DNA of 64,000 nucleotides from Pseudoalteromonas aliena SW19. GTDB taxonomy: Bacteria; Pseudomonadota; Gammaproteobacteria; Enterobacterales; Alteromonadaceae. This document shows positions 8,882 to 18,559 of the stretch, piece by piece. The notes beneath the pieces are model-generated. The model was not told the DNA's origin, made no database searches, and worked only from the letters and a program-made list of their open reading frames with translations. The DNA is taken from NCBI RefSeq assembly GCF_014905615.1, contig NZ_AQGU01000029.1, forward strand, positions 558,001 through 622,000, written 5' to 3'. The position numbers were made by a program, and so were the translations under genes. Within the stretch, counting starts at the first letter, position 1. Every line of letters begins with the position of its first letter.

Positions 8882-11800
8882 ATGAAATTTTCACACTTTT
8901 TTATTCAACGGCCGATATTTGCGGCTATGTTGTCTTTAGTTATTTTAATTGCCGGTGGTATTTCTTTATTTCAGCTTCCGGTAAGTGAATACCCTGAAGT
9001 GGTGCCACCAACAGTGGTTGTCACAGCGAGTTACCCAGGCGCTAACCCAACCGTTATTGCGCAAACGGTCGCAACACCACTTGAACAAGAAATTAACGGC
9101 ACTGAAAACATGTTGTATATGTTTTCACAAGCAACCAGTGATGGACGTATGACCCTAACGGTGACGTTTGCACTAGGTACAGATTTAGACCGTGCTCAAG
9201 TACAAGTACAAAACCGTGTAAATAGCGCATTACCGCGTTTGCCGCAAGAGGTGCAGCGCTTAGGTGTTGTTGCTGAAAAATCATCGCCCGATTTAACCAT
9301 GGTGGTGCATTTATATTCGCCAGAAAAAACACATGATACCGCGTATTTATCTAATTATGCCGACTTGTATATTAAAGATGAAATTGCACGTTTATCGGGT
9401 GTCGGCGATATTCGCCTATTTGGTGCTGGTAAATACTCAATGCGTGTATGGTTAAACCCTGATGCACTCGCGGCACGTGAATTAACAGCAACCGACGTTG
9501 TTACTGCACTTCGTTCGCAAAACCAACAAGTCGCGGCAGGTAGCTTAGGCGCTCAGCCGGTATCAAACGACAGTCAATTTCAAATACTGTTAAATGTAAA
9601 AGGGCGTTTAAACAGCATTGAAGAGTTTGAACACGTTATTATTAAAGTGGGTGATGAGGGGCAATTAACACGTTTATCTGATATTGCACGCGTTGAATTA
9701 GGGCAAGATACTTACTCACTTCGCGCAGAGCTAGACACTCAACCAGCATTGGCCATGCCTATATTTCAACGCCCAGGTTCTAATGCGATTGAACTGTCTG
9801 ATCAAGTGCGCGAAACCATGGCACGTTTATCAAAAGACTTCCCTGAAGGGGTAAAATACGACATTGTTTACGATCCAACCGTATTTGTACGCGGCTCTAT
9901 TGACGCTGTAATTACAACGTTGATTGAAGCCATTGTACTGGTTGTTATTGTCGTTATTGTATTTTTACAAACATGGCGTGCGTCAATTATCCCACTTATT
10001 GCGGTGCCTATTTCACTCATTGGTACGTTTGCAGTGATGCAGTGGTTGGGTGTATCGATTAATACGTTATCGTTATTTGGCTTAGTACTAGCTATAGGTA
10101 TTGTTGTCGATGATGCGATTGTTGTTGTTGAAAATGTTGAACGTAATATAGAGCAAGGCTTGTCGCCTCTTGAAGCAACACGCGTTGCAATGAGTGAAGT
10201 AACGGGGCCTATTATTGCGATTGCACTTGTGCTTTGCGCGGTGTTTATTCCAACCGCATTTATTACCGGTTTATCGGGGCAATTTTACAAGCAATTTGCG
10301 TTAACAATTACCATTTCAACCGTCATTTCTGCTTTTAACTCTTTGACACTTTCGCCCGCATTAGCCGCGTTATTGTTAAAATCGCACGATGCAAAGCCAG
10401 ATGCATTTACACGTTTATTAAACAAATTATTTGGTCGCTGGTTGTTTCAACCATTCAACCGCGTATTTGACCGTGGTGCAAAAGGGTATGAAAAACTAGT
10501 TAAAAAGCTAATTCGCTTAAGTATGATTGTAATGGTGGCGTATGTCGCACTCGTTGGCGGTACTATTAAGTTGTTTGATACCGTACCTGGTGGCTTTATT
10601 CCACAGCAAGATAAGCAATATTTAGTGGCAATTGCGCAATTACCTGATGCAGCTAGCCTTGACCGCACAGAAGATGTATTAAGACAGATGCAACAAATAG
10701 CCTTAGATGTTCCGGGCGTTGCAAATACGGTTGCTTTTCCTGGTTTGTCTGTAAATGGTTTTACCAATAGCCCTAACAGCGGTATTGTTTTTACGCCCTT
10801 AGACGCGTTTGAAGACCGTGCCGATCCAAGTAAATCGGCGATGGCGATTGCTGCGCAGTTAAACCAACGTTTTGCTGCAATTGATGAAGCATTTGTCGCG
10901 GTATTCCCGCCGCCGCCAATTCAAGGCCTAGGCACAACGGGTGGTTTTAAGTTACAAATTGAAGACAGATCAAACAAAGGGTTTGAAGCATTATTTAATA
11001 GCCTGCAAACGGTTATTGGTAAAGCACAACAAGATCCAGCGTTAATGGGGCTTTACTCAAGTTTTCGTATTCAAGTGCCACAAATGGATATAGATGTTGA
11101 TCGCGAGCAAGCGCTTATTCAAGGTATCCCTCTAGATGAAGTGTTTAATGCACTGCAAATTTATTTAGGCTCAGTGTATGTGAATGACTTTAACTTGTTT
11201 GGTCGTACGTATCAGGTCAATGCGCAAGCAGATGCTGATTATCGCCTAGACCCAGATCAAATTCTTAATTTAAAAGTAAGAAACCGCGCGGGTAACATGG
11301 TGCCATTAGGCTCAGTATTAACGGTTACACCAACAATTGGCCCTGACCGTGTAATGCATTACAACGGGTATCCAAGTGCAGAGCTTAACGGCAGCCCAGC
11401 GCCTGGTTACAGCTCTGATCAAGCACAACTGGCTATTGAAGCAATACTTGCTGATAACTTGCCAAGCGGCATTGAATACGAGTGGACAGAAGTGACTTAT
11501 CAACAAGTACTTGCGGGTAATACTATGGTGTATGTGTTCCCACTGGTAGTGCTACTGGTATTTATGGTGCTTGCTGCTCAGTACGAAAGCTTGCGTTTAC
11601 CATTAGCTATTATTTTAATTGTGCCAATGACCATATTTTCAGCGTTACTTGGTGTGTGGTTTGTAGGCTCAGATAACAATATATTTACGCAAATAGCGTT
11701 AATAGTATTGGTAGCCTTAGCATCTAAAAATGCAATTCTGATGGTTGAATTTGCAAAAGATAAAAACGATACCGGTTTATCTCATATGGATGCAATATTA

Positions 11801-12034
11801 GCGGCGTGTCGTATGCGTTTACGTCCAATATTAATGACTTCAATCGCCTTTACAGCAGGTGTTATACCGCTTGTGTTGGCAACCGGAGCAGGAGCCGAAA
11901 TGCGCCATGCAATGGGGAATGCAGTGTTCTCAGGCATGATTGGTGTAACCGTGTTTGGCTTATTGTTTACCCCAGTATTTTATATGCTTGTTGTAAATAA
12001 AAAAGAAAAATCGCAGGAGTTACCACATGACTAA
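8882..12034 (+). CDS. RND multidrug efflux transporter, HAE1 family (AcrB/MexF-like)
   Basis: A 1050-aa inner-membrane proton/drug antiporter. It shows the FIQRPIFA N-terminus, large periplasmic loops after TM1 and TM7, the TM4 proton-relay aspartates in LAIGIVVDDAIVVVENVER, the GLSGQFYKQFALT segment and a C-terminal KNAILMVEFAK motif. Length and duplicated topology are standard. The ATG at 8882 is chosen over the TTG just before it. The last 8 bases overlap the outer-membrane factor gene, indicating translational coupling. Substrate is not predictable, though MexF/OqxB-type pumps are the nearest match by feel. Confidence 0.93.
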   Translation: MKFSHFFIQRPIFAAMLSLVILIAGGISLFQLPVSEYPEVVPPTVVVTASYPGANPTVIAQTVATPLEQEINGTENMLYMFSQATSDGRMTLTVTFALGTDLDRAQVQVQNRVNSALPRLPQEVQRLGVVAEKSSPDLTMVVHLYSPEKTHDTAYLSNYADLYIKDEIARLSGVGDIRLFGAGKYSMRVWLNPDALAARELTATDVVTALRSQNQQVAAGSLGAQPVSNDSQFQILLNVKGRLNSIEEFEHVIIKVGDEGQLTRLSDIARVELGQDTYSLRAELDTQPALAMPIFQRPGSNAIELSDQVRETMARLSKDFPEGVKYDIVYDPTVFVRGSIDAVITTLIEAIVLVVIVVIVFLQTWRASIIPLIAVPISLIGTFAVMQWLGVSINTLSLFGLVLAIGIVVDDAIVVVENVERNIEQGLSPLEATRVAMSEVTGPIIAIALVLCAVFIPTAFITGLSGQFYKQFALTITISTVISAFNSLTLSPALAALLLKSHDAKPDAFTRLLNKLFGRWLFQPFNRVFDRGAKGYEKLVKKLIRLSMIVMVAYVALVGGTIKLFDTVPGGFIPQQDKQYLVAIAQLPDAASLDRTEDVLRQMQQIALDVPGVANTVAFPGLSVNGFTNSPNSGIVFTPLDAFEDRADPSKSAMAIAAQLNQRFAAIDEAFVAVFPPPPIQGLGTTGGFKLQIEDRSNKGFEALFNSLQTVIGKAQQDPALMGLYSSFRIQVPQMDIDVDREQALIQGIPLDEVFNALQIYLGSVYVNDFNLFGRTYQVNAQADADYRLDPDQILNLKVRNRAGNMVPLGSVLTVTPTIGPDRVMHYNGYPSAELNGSPAPGYSSDQAQLAIEAILADNLPSGIEYEWTEVTYQQVLAGNTMVYVFPLVVLLVFMVLAAQYESLRLPLAIILIVPMTIFSALLGVWFVGSDNNIFTQIALIVLVALASKNAILMVEFAKDKNDTGLSHMDAILAACRMRLRPILMTSIAFTAGVIPLVLATGAGAEMRHAMGNAVFSGMIGVTVFGLLFTPVFYMLVVNKKEKSQELPHD

Positions 12035-13439
12035 GTTAGTAAATAAAACGCTAAAAACACGCTTAACAATAAGTGCTGTAGTAGTGGCTGCGTTTTTATC
12101 TGGCTGTGCGAGCAAAATAGATACGCTCAGTGAGCAAAACGCAATTAATGAGTTTGTTGCAAAGGCGGCGGTTGCAGAGCAACTTGATGGTGCTGACGAA
12201 ACGAGCTGGTGGAAAGGGCTTGGATCAAGCCAATTAGACTTGTTAGTCACCCAAGCGCTTGCAAATAATCATGATTTACAAACAAGCCAGTTAACGCTTA
12301 AAAGTGCGTTAGCACGACTAGGTGAGCAAAAAGCACAATACCTGCCGCAAGGTGGCGTAGAAATTGGTGCTAAACGCAGTGGTTTAGGCGATGTAAACAG
12401 CCGTCAGTCGAGTGCTAATTTAGCACTTGATTGGCAGCTTGATTTATTTGGACGTATTACGGCACTGGTTGATGCAGCAAATGCATCGGCCATGAGCCAA
12501 GCAGAGCAAGTCCGTTTACTACAAATTGAAGTCGTATCGGCGGTTGTTAAAGGCTTTGTTAGCTATCAAGGTAATGTTGAAAAACAGCATATTGTAGCGC
12601 TGCAAATAGAGGCGCTTGAGCAAAGTATTGAGGTGCTACAAGCTCGCGTTGATGAAGGTGTTGCAAGCGAACTTGATTTAAATCGTACAATGGCGCAGCT
12701 TAGGCAGCAACAAGCACTTGTGCCTGCTTTTGAATATGCAAAGTACCGCGACTTATCTACGCTTGCTGTGCTTACAGGACGTTTAACTCAGCACGTTGAA
12801 TTAAATAATGAACGGGCTATTTTAGAGCATCAGTTTGAGGTGGCTTTTAATGAGCCAAATAACGCAATTGCACTAAGGCCTGATATTAGCCGAGCACTTT
12901 ACGACTTTAGCCAAGCGAATAGTTTAAGTGTTGCAGCAAGCAAAGCACTTTTACCCGATATTAGTTTAAGTGGCTTTGCAGGCGTTGTGAGTCTTGGTAG
13001 TAATGGCTTTAGCGATACTCAACAGCAATGGCAAGTAGCACCACAAATTAAGTGGTCGCTACTGAGTTATCCTGCACTTTTAGCACAACGCGATGCACAA
13101 CAGTTTTTAAGTGAAGCGGCGTACAGCGACTATCAACAAGTGGTGCTTAAAGCCGTGAACGAAAGTGAACTTTCGCTGCAGCTTTTAACCAATCAAGCAC
13201 AACAAAAACGCTTTGCTGATGATCGTTATAGCTTCGCAAATAAAGCATTCTTACAAGCTCAAGCAATGTACGAAGAAGGGCAAATTCCTTATCTTGAGTT
13301 GTTAGATGCACGTCAGGATGTTTTAATAGCGCAAGAAAACGCTGTCGATTCCACAATTTCATCGCTACTTGCTAAGGTTAATGCCTATCAGTCATTTAAC
13401 GGGCGATGGAGTTATGCTTTAAGCAACACTAAGAAGTAG
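12027..13439 (+). CDS. Outer-membrane efflux channel lipoprotein (OprM/NodT family)
   Basis: A 470-aa TolC-like outer-membrane factor that completes the tripartite pump. A lipobox (FLSGC) lies near residue 27. The two halves of the OEP repeat are visible: the first helical pair (LALDWQLDLFGRI then ASAMSQAEQ) and the second (LLPDISLSGFAGV then YPALLAQRDAQ), ending in the typical YLELLDARQDVLIAQ helix. The start overlaps the pump gene. Confidence 0.92.
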   Translation: MTKLVNKTLKTRLTISAVVVAAFLSGCASKIDTLSEQNAINEFVAKAAVAEQLDGADETSWWKGLGSSQLDLLVTQALANNHDLQTSQLTLKSALARLGEQKAQYLPQGGVEIGAKRSGLGDVNSRQSSANLALDWQLDLFGRITALVDAANASAMSQAEQVRLLQIEVVSAVVKGFVSYQGNVEKQHIVALQIEALEQSIEVLQARVDEGVASELDLNRTMAQLRQQQALVPAFEYAKYRDLSTLAVLTGRLTQHVELNNERAILEHQFEVAFNEPNNAIALRPDISRALYDFSQANSLSVAASKALLPDISLSGFAGVVSLGSNGFSDTQQQWQVAPQIKWSLLSYPALLAQRDAQQFLSEAAYSDYQQVVLKAVNESELSLQLLTNQAQQKRFADDRYSFANKAFLQAQAMYEEGQIPYLELLDARQDVLIAQENAVDSTISSLLAKVNAYQSFNGRWSYALSNTKK

Positions 13440-13449
13440 AGTTATATTG

Positions 13450-14478
13450 ATGCCCAGTACTGATGTTTTACATGAATACACCGTACCGCTTACTATGCGT
13501 GCCATTGTATTGCCAGAGCCTAATGAGCAAATCAATTTAGCTGACGTTGAGTTACCTGTACCTGAGTGTGCAGATAACGAATTACTTATAAAAGTAGAGT
13601 ACGTTGGCTTAAACCCCGTTGATGGGCAGTTTGCTAAATCGGGTTTTTGTAAATGGCAATATCCTCATATTTTAGGGCTTGATGCTGTAGGGGTGGTAGT
13701 AAAAGCCAGCAAAGGTATTTTCCCCAATGTAGGCGAGCGGGTAATGTGGCACGCGAGTGTTGGCGATCAAGGTGTGCTCAGTGAATACACAAAAGTGCCT
13801 AATTATGCGGTGTCGGTTTTGCCTGCAGGATTAAACCCAGCAGTGGCTGCTATTTTACCGTGTGCTGGTATGGCTGCACTCATTAGCTTAGATAAGCTAA
13901 GTATTAGCGAAGGCGATACTATACTTATTGAAGGAGGAGCCGGGGCCGTAGGGCAATTTGCTATTCAGTATGCTAAGCAGCGCGGAGCGGACGTATTTGC
14001 AACCGCATCAAAGCGAAACCATAAATTGGTTAAGCAGCTTGGTGCAGACATGGTTTTTGATTACAACGATAAAAAGTTGTGTGAAAAAATTCGCAGAGAG
14101 CTCGGCCCACAAGGTTTTGACGCAGTAATCGATACCATTGGTGGAGAGTCAACAGCTCGAAATATTGAGCTAATGCGTTTTTGTGGCAAAATTGCATGTT
14201 TAAACCCATTACCCTGTTTTGATCAGGAGCTTATGTATCGTAGGGCGCCTAACATTAGCGTGGTATCGCTGGGCGGTGCATGGCTTGCTAATAGTTTGTG
14301 TGCGCAACAGCGTTTAAGCTTTATGGGTAACTTATTACTAGAAGGTGCGTGTAATGGCGATATTAAAACGCCGACACTAACCGCCGTTGAGTTTAATGCA
14401 CAGGCGGTGTCTGATGCGCTTAATAAGCAATTGGCGGGTGGCTTTACCGGCAAACAGGTTGTACACGTAGCGCCATAA
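13450..14478 (+). CDS. MDR-superfamily oxidoreductase, quinone-oxidoreductase-like
   Basis: A 342-aa medium-chain dehydrogenase/reductase with an N-terminal GroES-like domain (VGLNPVDGQF) and a Rossmann domain with the nucleotide motif GGAGAVGQFAIQYAK near residue 158. The zinc ligands of alcohol dehydrogenases are not evident, which favours an NADPH quinone/enone reductase. The gene starts ten bases after the channel gene and shares a terminator, so it is the fourth member of the efflux operon. This suggests reduction of reactive enones or quinones that also induce the pump. A later start at MRAIVLPEPN (13495) is possible. Confidence 0.8.
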   Translation: MPSTDVLHEYTVPLTMRAIVLPEPNEQINLADVELPVPECADNELLIKVEYVGLNPVDGQFAKSGFCKWQYPHILGLDAVGVVVKASKGIFPNVGERVMWHASVGDQGVLSEYTKVPNYAVSVLPAGLNPAVAAILPCAGMAALISLDKLSISEGDTILIEGGAGAVGQFAIQYAKQRGADVFATASKRNHKLVKQLGADMVFDYNDKKLCEKIRRELGPQGFDAVIDTIGGESTARNIELMRFCGKIACLNPLPCFDQELMYRRAPNISVVSLGGAWLANSLCAQQRLSFMGNLLLEGACNGDIKTPTLTAVEFNAQAVSDALNKQLAGGFTGKQVVHVAP

Positions 14479-14496
14479 ATACTAGGGCTATTTTTT

Positions 14497-14528
14497 AAAA
14501 ACGCAGCATTATTATGTTGCGTTTTTTT
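14497..14528 (+). terminator. Intrinsic terminator of the efflux operon
   Basis: AAAAACGCA pairs with TGCGTTTTT around a 12-nt loop and is followed by a T-run. Confidence 0.8.
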
Positions 14529-14578
14529 ATGTCTTTTTTATGCTCTTTTCATTCTATCAAATCGTATTTTTATTTATT

Positions 14579-14773
14579 AACCTGAACTCTGGTTAAGAGA
14601 TTTACTAACATATTGAATCATGGTGATATTTAAATTTATTTTCTCTAGCCAGAGATTTTCAATGAAAACAAGGCGAATTTACGCGTCAATAGCTGGCCTA
14701 TTGCAAGTAAATTTAACGCAGTTAGCGCTGAAAATAGCTGCTAGAGATAGATTTATTATCCAGAGTTCAGGTT
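14579..14773. mobile_element. MITE-like element B, complete copy
   Basis: A 195-bp unit with perfect 14-bp terminal inverted repeats, AACCTGAACTCTGG and CCAGAGTTCAGGTT. The 70-aa open frame inside it (14620-14832) runs out of the element and has no family resemblance, so it is treated as non-coding. Its right end (ATAGATTTATTATCCAGAG onward) recurs at 46746-46774 fused to MITE A. It lies in the 480-bp gap between the efflux operon and fadE. Confidence 0.75.
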
Positions 14774-14949
14774 TATTAGCTGTTTTATTCGTCATTTTAA
14801 TAAAAATAGTTACTTTCAGCGTACAACTGTAAGCCTTTGTGTTTCAACAGTTTACGTTCAGGTAAAGAAAATAAATTGAAAAAACTGTTAATTTATTGGA
14901 TAGAGTAATTGATCTAAACGGTTTTTTATGACGTAATGTAGGTATTATT

Positions 14950-14966
14950 AGCTGGTCGGATGAGTT
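14950..14966. promoter_or_regulatory. Candidate FadR operator at fadE
   Basis: AGCTGGTCGGATGAGTT matches the FadR consensus AACTGGTCNGACCAGTT at 13 of the 16 defined positions. FadR represses beta-oxidation genes until long-chain acyl-CoA binds it. The site overlaps the first possible ATG (14960) and lies just before the second (14972). Confidence 0.45.
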
Positions 14967-17227
14967 CAATCATGAGTTTACGTACAAAATTAAAAAAAGT
15001 ATTGCCAAGTATTTCTATCACTGAACAAGAAGCGCTAGACGCAGGTGATGTATGGCTTGAAGGGTCTATTTACCAAGGTAAACCTGATTTCAGCGCATTA
15101 CGCGACGTACCTGCAGCTAAACTAAGCGCAGACGAGCAAGCGTTCTTAGACGGTCCAGTAAAAGAGTTATTGGGCATGATTGACGATTCAGTGATTCAAA
15201 ATGGGATTCATTTACCAAATGACATTCTAGAATTTTTGAAAAAAGAGCGTTTTTTCTCGCTTATCATTCCTAAATCGTTTGGTGGTTTAGAGTTTAGCCC
15301 TTATGCAAACTCTACTATTGTAGGCACAATTGCTACTAAAAGCTCAGCGGTAGCGGTAACTGTAATGGTACCTAACTCGTTAGGCCCAGGTGAGTTACTA
15401 CTTCATTTTGGTACGCAAGAACAACAAGCACATTACCTACCACGCCTAGCAAATGGTACAGACATTCCATGTTTTGCATTAACAAGCCCAGAAGCGGGTT
15501 CTGATGCAGGCGGTATTCCAGATGTGGGTACTGTTACTAAAGGTATATATAACGGCAAAGAAGTGCTTGGTTTAGAAATCACATGGGACAAGCGCTACAT
15601 TACGCTTGCACCTATTGCTACCGTACTTGGTTTAGCATTTAAAGTAGTTGATCCAAATGGTTTACTAGGTGGTAAAGAAAACCTAGGTATTACTTGTGCA
15701 CTTATTCCAAAAGAGCACCCAGGTGTAGAGCTTGGTAATCGCCATGATCCAATGGGTATCCGTTTTTACAACGGTACTACACGTGGTAACAAAGTATTTG
15801 TACCAATGGACTTTGTTATTGGTGGACAGAAAAATATCGGTCGTGGTTGGCAAATGCTGGTTAGCTGTTTAGGTGCTGGCCGTGGTATTTCATTACCTGC
15901 ACTAGGTGTGAGTACAGCGCAAGTTGCATTTAAATCAGCGTCTGAATACGCAGCAGTGCGTGAACAGTTTGGTTTAGCGATTGGCCAATTTGAAGGTATT
16001 CAAGAAAAACTAGCTGACATTGCAGGTAAAACATACCTACAAGAAGCAATGCGTGTACTTACAACTGAAGGCTTAGGCATGGGCTTAAAACCATCAGTAG
16101 TAACCGCAATCGCTAAATACCACATGACAGAGCTTGGTCGCGACGTACTTGATTCAGCAATGGATATTCAAGCAGGTAAAGCGATTCAAAACGGTCCACA
16201 AAATACCTTAGCAAGTGGTTATGTTGCACAACCGATTGCCATTACGGTAGAAGGCGCGAACATTCTTACTCGTAACCTGATGATTTTTGGTCAAGGTGTT
16301 ATGCGTTGTCACCCATATTTACAATCTATGGTTGAGTCAATTCATAGCGAAGACAAAGGCGCAGATAAAGAATTTAACGGTATTTTACGTAAAACAATTG
16401 GCTACAGCACAGCAAACAGCTTACGTGCTTTCCGCTTAGGTGTTTTACCATTTACAGCAAGTGCTAATTCTGAATTGCCAGAAGTACGCGACTACGAAAA
16501 AGCAGTCCATAAACTATCTGCAAAGCTTGCAGTGTACGCTGACTTTTCGTTATTAGTACTTGGCGGTAAGTTAAAACAAGCAGAAATGCTATCGGCACGT
16601 TTAGGCGATGTAATGAGCTTCTTGTACGCAGCTATGGCATCAATTAAATACTACGAGCAAAAAGTAGCAAGTAGTGACCGTGAGCAAGCTGCGCCGTATT
16701 TTCATTACGCGACTCGTTTTGCTCTGCAAAGTGCAGAAGAAGCATTGCATAAGTTTTTAGATAACTTCCCTGCAAGTGGCACTCGTAAGTTTATTCGTTT
16801 TATTACAATGAACTACTCAACTAAAATGCCAAAAATTAGTGATGATCTAATTCGCGAACTAGCTAAGCAAGCACAGCTTGATACCGCATTTAAAGCGCAA
16901 ATCACGCATTTAGTTAAGCCAGTTGAGGGCGATGGCCATCATATCAATGAGCAAGCTTACAAAGCTAAAATGGCATCATTGGTTGAATTATCGAAAGTTA
17001 AAAAAGCACTGCGTGCTAAAACGATTAAAGCAGGCGCACGCTTTAACATTACGCTTGATAACGCACTAGCGGCAAACGTAATCACGCAAGCTGAACATGT
17101 TCAGTTAATTGATTACAACATCAAACGTGAAAAAGCGATTCGTGTAGATGAGTTCGATTTTGATATGAACATCCTAGATGACAACGCACAGCCAGTTAAT
17201 CCGCTTAAAAGCGTAGTTAATCAGTAA
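14960..17227 (+). CDS. fadE: Long-chain acyl-CoA dehydrogenase FadE
   Basis: A flavoenzyme of 755 aa for the first step of beta-oxidation, acyl-CoA to trans-2-enoyl-CoA. It has an N-terminal segment, the FAD/substrate core with FALTSPEAGSDAGG (about 172-185) and GRGWQMLVSCLGAGRGISLP (about 294), and a long C-terminal extension (DUF1974 type) that separates FadE from short acyl-CoA dehydrogenases; E. coli FadE is similarly long. The ATG at 14972 (MSLRTKLKKVLP) is an equally good start and would leave the FadR-like site in the leader. Monocistronic, with a terminator downstream. Confidence 0.9.
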   Translation: MSSIMSLRTKLKKVLPSISITEQEALDAGDVWLEGSIYQGKPDFSALRDVPAAKLSADEQAFLDGPVKELLGMIDDSVIQNGIHLPNDILEFLKKERFFSLIIPKSFGGLEFSPYANSTIVGTIATKSSAVAVTVMVPNSLGPGELLLHFGTQEQQAHYLPRLANGTDIPCFALTSPEAGSDAGGIPDVGTVTKGIYNGKEVLGLEITWDKRYITLAPIATVLGLAFKVVDPNGLLGGKENLGITCALIPKEHPGVELGNRHDPMGIRFYNGTTRGNKVFVPMDFVIGGQKNIGRGWQMLVSCLGAGRGISLPALGVSTAQVAFKSASEYAAVREQFGLAIGQFEGIQEKLADIAGKTYLQEAMRVLTTEGLGMGLKPSVVTAIAKYHMTELGRDVLDSAMDIQAGKAIQNGPQNTLASGYVAQPIAITVEGANILTRNLMIFGQGVMRCHPYLQSMVESIHSEDKGADKEFNGILRKTIGYSTANSLRAFRLGVLPFTASANSELPEVRDYEKAVHKLSAKLAVYADFSLLVLGGKLKQAEMLSARLGDVMSFLYAAMASIKYYEQKVASSDREQAAPYFHYATRFALQSAEEALHKFLDNFPASGTRKFIRFITMNYSTKMPKISDDLIRELAKQAQLDTAFKAQITHLVKPVEGDGHHINEQAYKAKMASLVELSKVKKALRAKTIKAGARFNITLDNALAANVITQAEHVQLIDYNIKREKAIRVDEFDFDMNILDDNAQPVNPLKSVVNQ

Positions 17228-17251
17228 GCTGTAAAATTAATTCAATAATGC

Positions 17252-17276
17252 AAAGCGCCAGAGCATCGGCGCTTTT
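17252..17276 (+). terminator. Intrinsic terminator of fadE
   Basis: AAAGCGCC and GGCGCTTTT enclose an 8-nt loop, 25 bases after the stop. A second, weaker hairpin ending GGGGCTTTTTT follows at about 17299-17332. Confidence 0.75.
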
Positions 17277-17450
17277 ATTGATACAAAATTAGTGTGGAGT
17301 CCTGCTTGAGTAATATTAAGCGGGGCTTTTTTATGTGTTTTTTAAAGTAGCAGTAGACGGCGGAATTCGTTTGTAAAGGGAGCTGGTTTAAGGTTGATTA
17401 AAAAAGCATAGATCTTTTGGGTTGTGCTTTTTTGTTTTAAATAGGGGAGT

Positions 17451-18413
17451 TTATAATCTTGAAAAAGGGCTAATAACCCCGTTGGCACCTTGTTGTAGTA
17501 CATGAGTATATATTTGTGTAGTACGCACGTCGCTGTGACCTAATTGTATTTGTACTGTACGTATATCAGCGCCGCTTTGCAGCAAATGCGTAGCGAAAGA
17601 GTGGCGTAAAGTATGTGGGGTAACGTGTTTATTAATATTTGCATCAAAAGCGGCTTTTTTAACAGCGCGTTGTAATTGCTTTTCATCAATATGATGGCGC
17701 CTTAATTGTTTACTCTCGGGATCAAGACTTAATTTATGTGATGAAAATAAATATTGCCAGCCCAGCTGTCTATTGTGGTTTGGATATTTTTTACGTAACA
17801 AATGCGGCATGTACACACCGCAATACAAAGGGTTTTTAAGATCTAATTGTAGATAACTATCAACTAATTGTATTTGGGAACGTAATTGCGGTGTGAGCTC
17901 TACGGCAAGGGTTACAACACGATTTTTGCCTCCTTTGCCATCCCAAATTCGAATGCAGTTATAGTCAAAGTCAATATCGTGTACCCGTAAACGCAGTACC
18001 TCCATTAATCGCATACCACTGCCATAAAGTAATCCACAGGGTAAATAATGCTTTGCAGAGCACACTTTAAAAAAATTATTTATTTCTTGCTGCGTTAAAA
18101 CTACCGGTAGTTTAGTTGCTCGTTTGCTCTTAATAAAACTTAATGATAATGAAAGTGGCTTTTTAATCACTTCTTTAAATAAAAAGCTCAACGCATTTAA
18201 GGCTTGTGTTTGAGTGTTAGGAGCAACATTTTGTTGATTGACTAAGTAATTTAAAAAAAGTTCGACCTCATTATCTCCCATCGTTGTTGGGTGCCTCATA
18301 GAGTTAAATCGAATAAACGAAGCTATCCAGTATAAATACGCTTTAATAGTACTTTTAGCATAACGCTTTAGATACATTTGTTCGGCTATCATAGTTAAAA
18401 AAGGTGATTTCAT
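17451..18413 (-). CDS. intI: Integron integrase
   Basis: A 320-aa tyrosine recombinase that inserts and excises cassettes at attI and attC. The catalytic residues are visible: Arg in YGSGMRLMEVLRLR (about 133), His/Arg in HTLRHSFATHLL (about 268), His in LGHSDVRTT and Tyr in TQIYTHVLQ (about 302). The additional IntI-specific patch between the catalytic boxes (KKYPNHNRQLGWQYLFSS) separates it from XerC/D. Full length and intact. The promoter region carries a LexA box, and the gene points away from the array as in most integrons. Confidence 0.95.
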   Translation of the reverse strand: MKSPFLTMIAEQMYLKRYAKSTIKAYLYWIASFIRFNSMRHPTTMGDNEVELFLNYLVNQQNVAPNTQTQALNALSFLFKEVIKKPLSLSLSFIKSKRATKLPVVLTQQEINNFFKVCSAKHYLPCGLLYGSGMRLMEVLRLRVHDIDFDYNCIRIWDGKGGKNRVVTLAVELTPQLRSQIQLVDSYLQLDLKNPLYCGVYMPHLLRKKYPNHNRQLGWQYLFSSHKLSLDPESKQLRRHHIDEKQLQRAVKKAAFDANINKHVTPHTLRHSFATHLLQSGADIRTVQIQLGHSDVRTTQIYTHVLQQGANGVISPFSRL

Positions 18414-18438
18414 GATATGAATCTCTAGTAAAAGTTAA

Positions 18439-18454
18439 CTGTATATATAGACAG
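18439..18454. promoter_or_regulatory. LexA (SOS) box of intI
   Basis: CTGTATATATAGACAG is a perfect CTGT-N8-ACAG match with an AT-rich centre, 26-41 bp upstream of the intI start codon. LexA binding here would repress the integrase until DNA damage, as known for Vibrio cholerae and class 1 integrons. Confidence 0.9.
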
Positions 18455-18559
18455 TGCTTGTTGTTTTGTCCAATATTACTGATCTCCACCATTTCGGTGT
18501 ATTTGTGCATTGATTAAAAATAATTTCCAGTTAACTAATTGTTTACAGGTGTTTATTTG

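Noticed and set aside
14620..14832. 70-aa ORF in the gap before fadE
   Set aside because: Runs through MITE B and out of it; no family features or ribosome-binding site.
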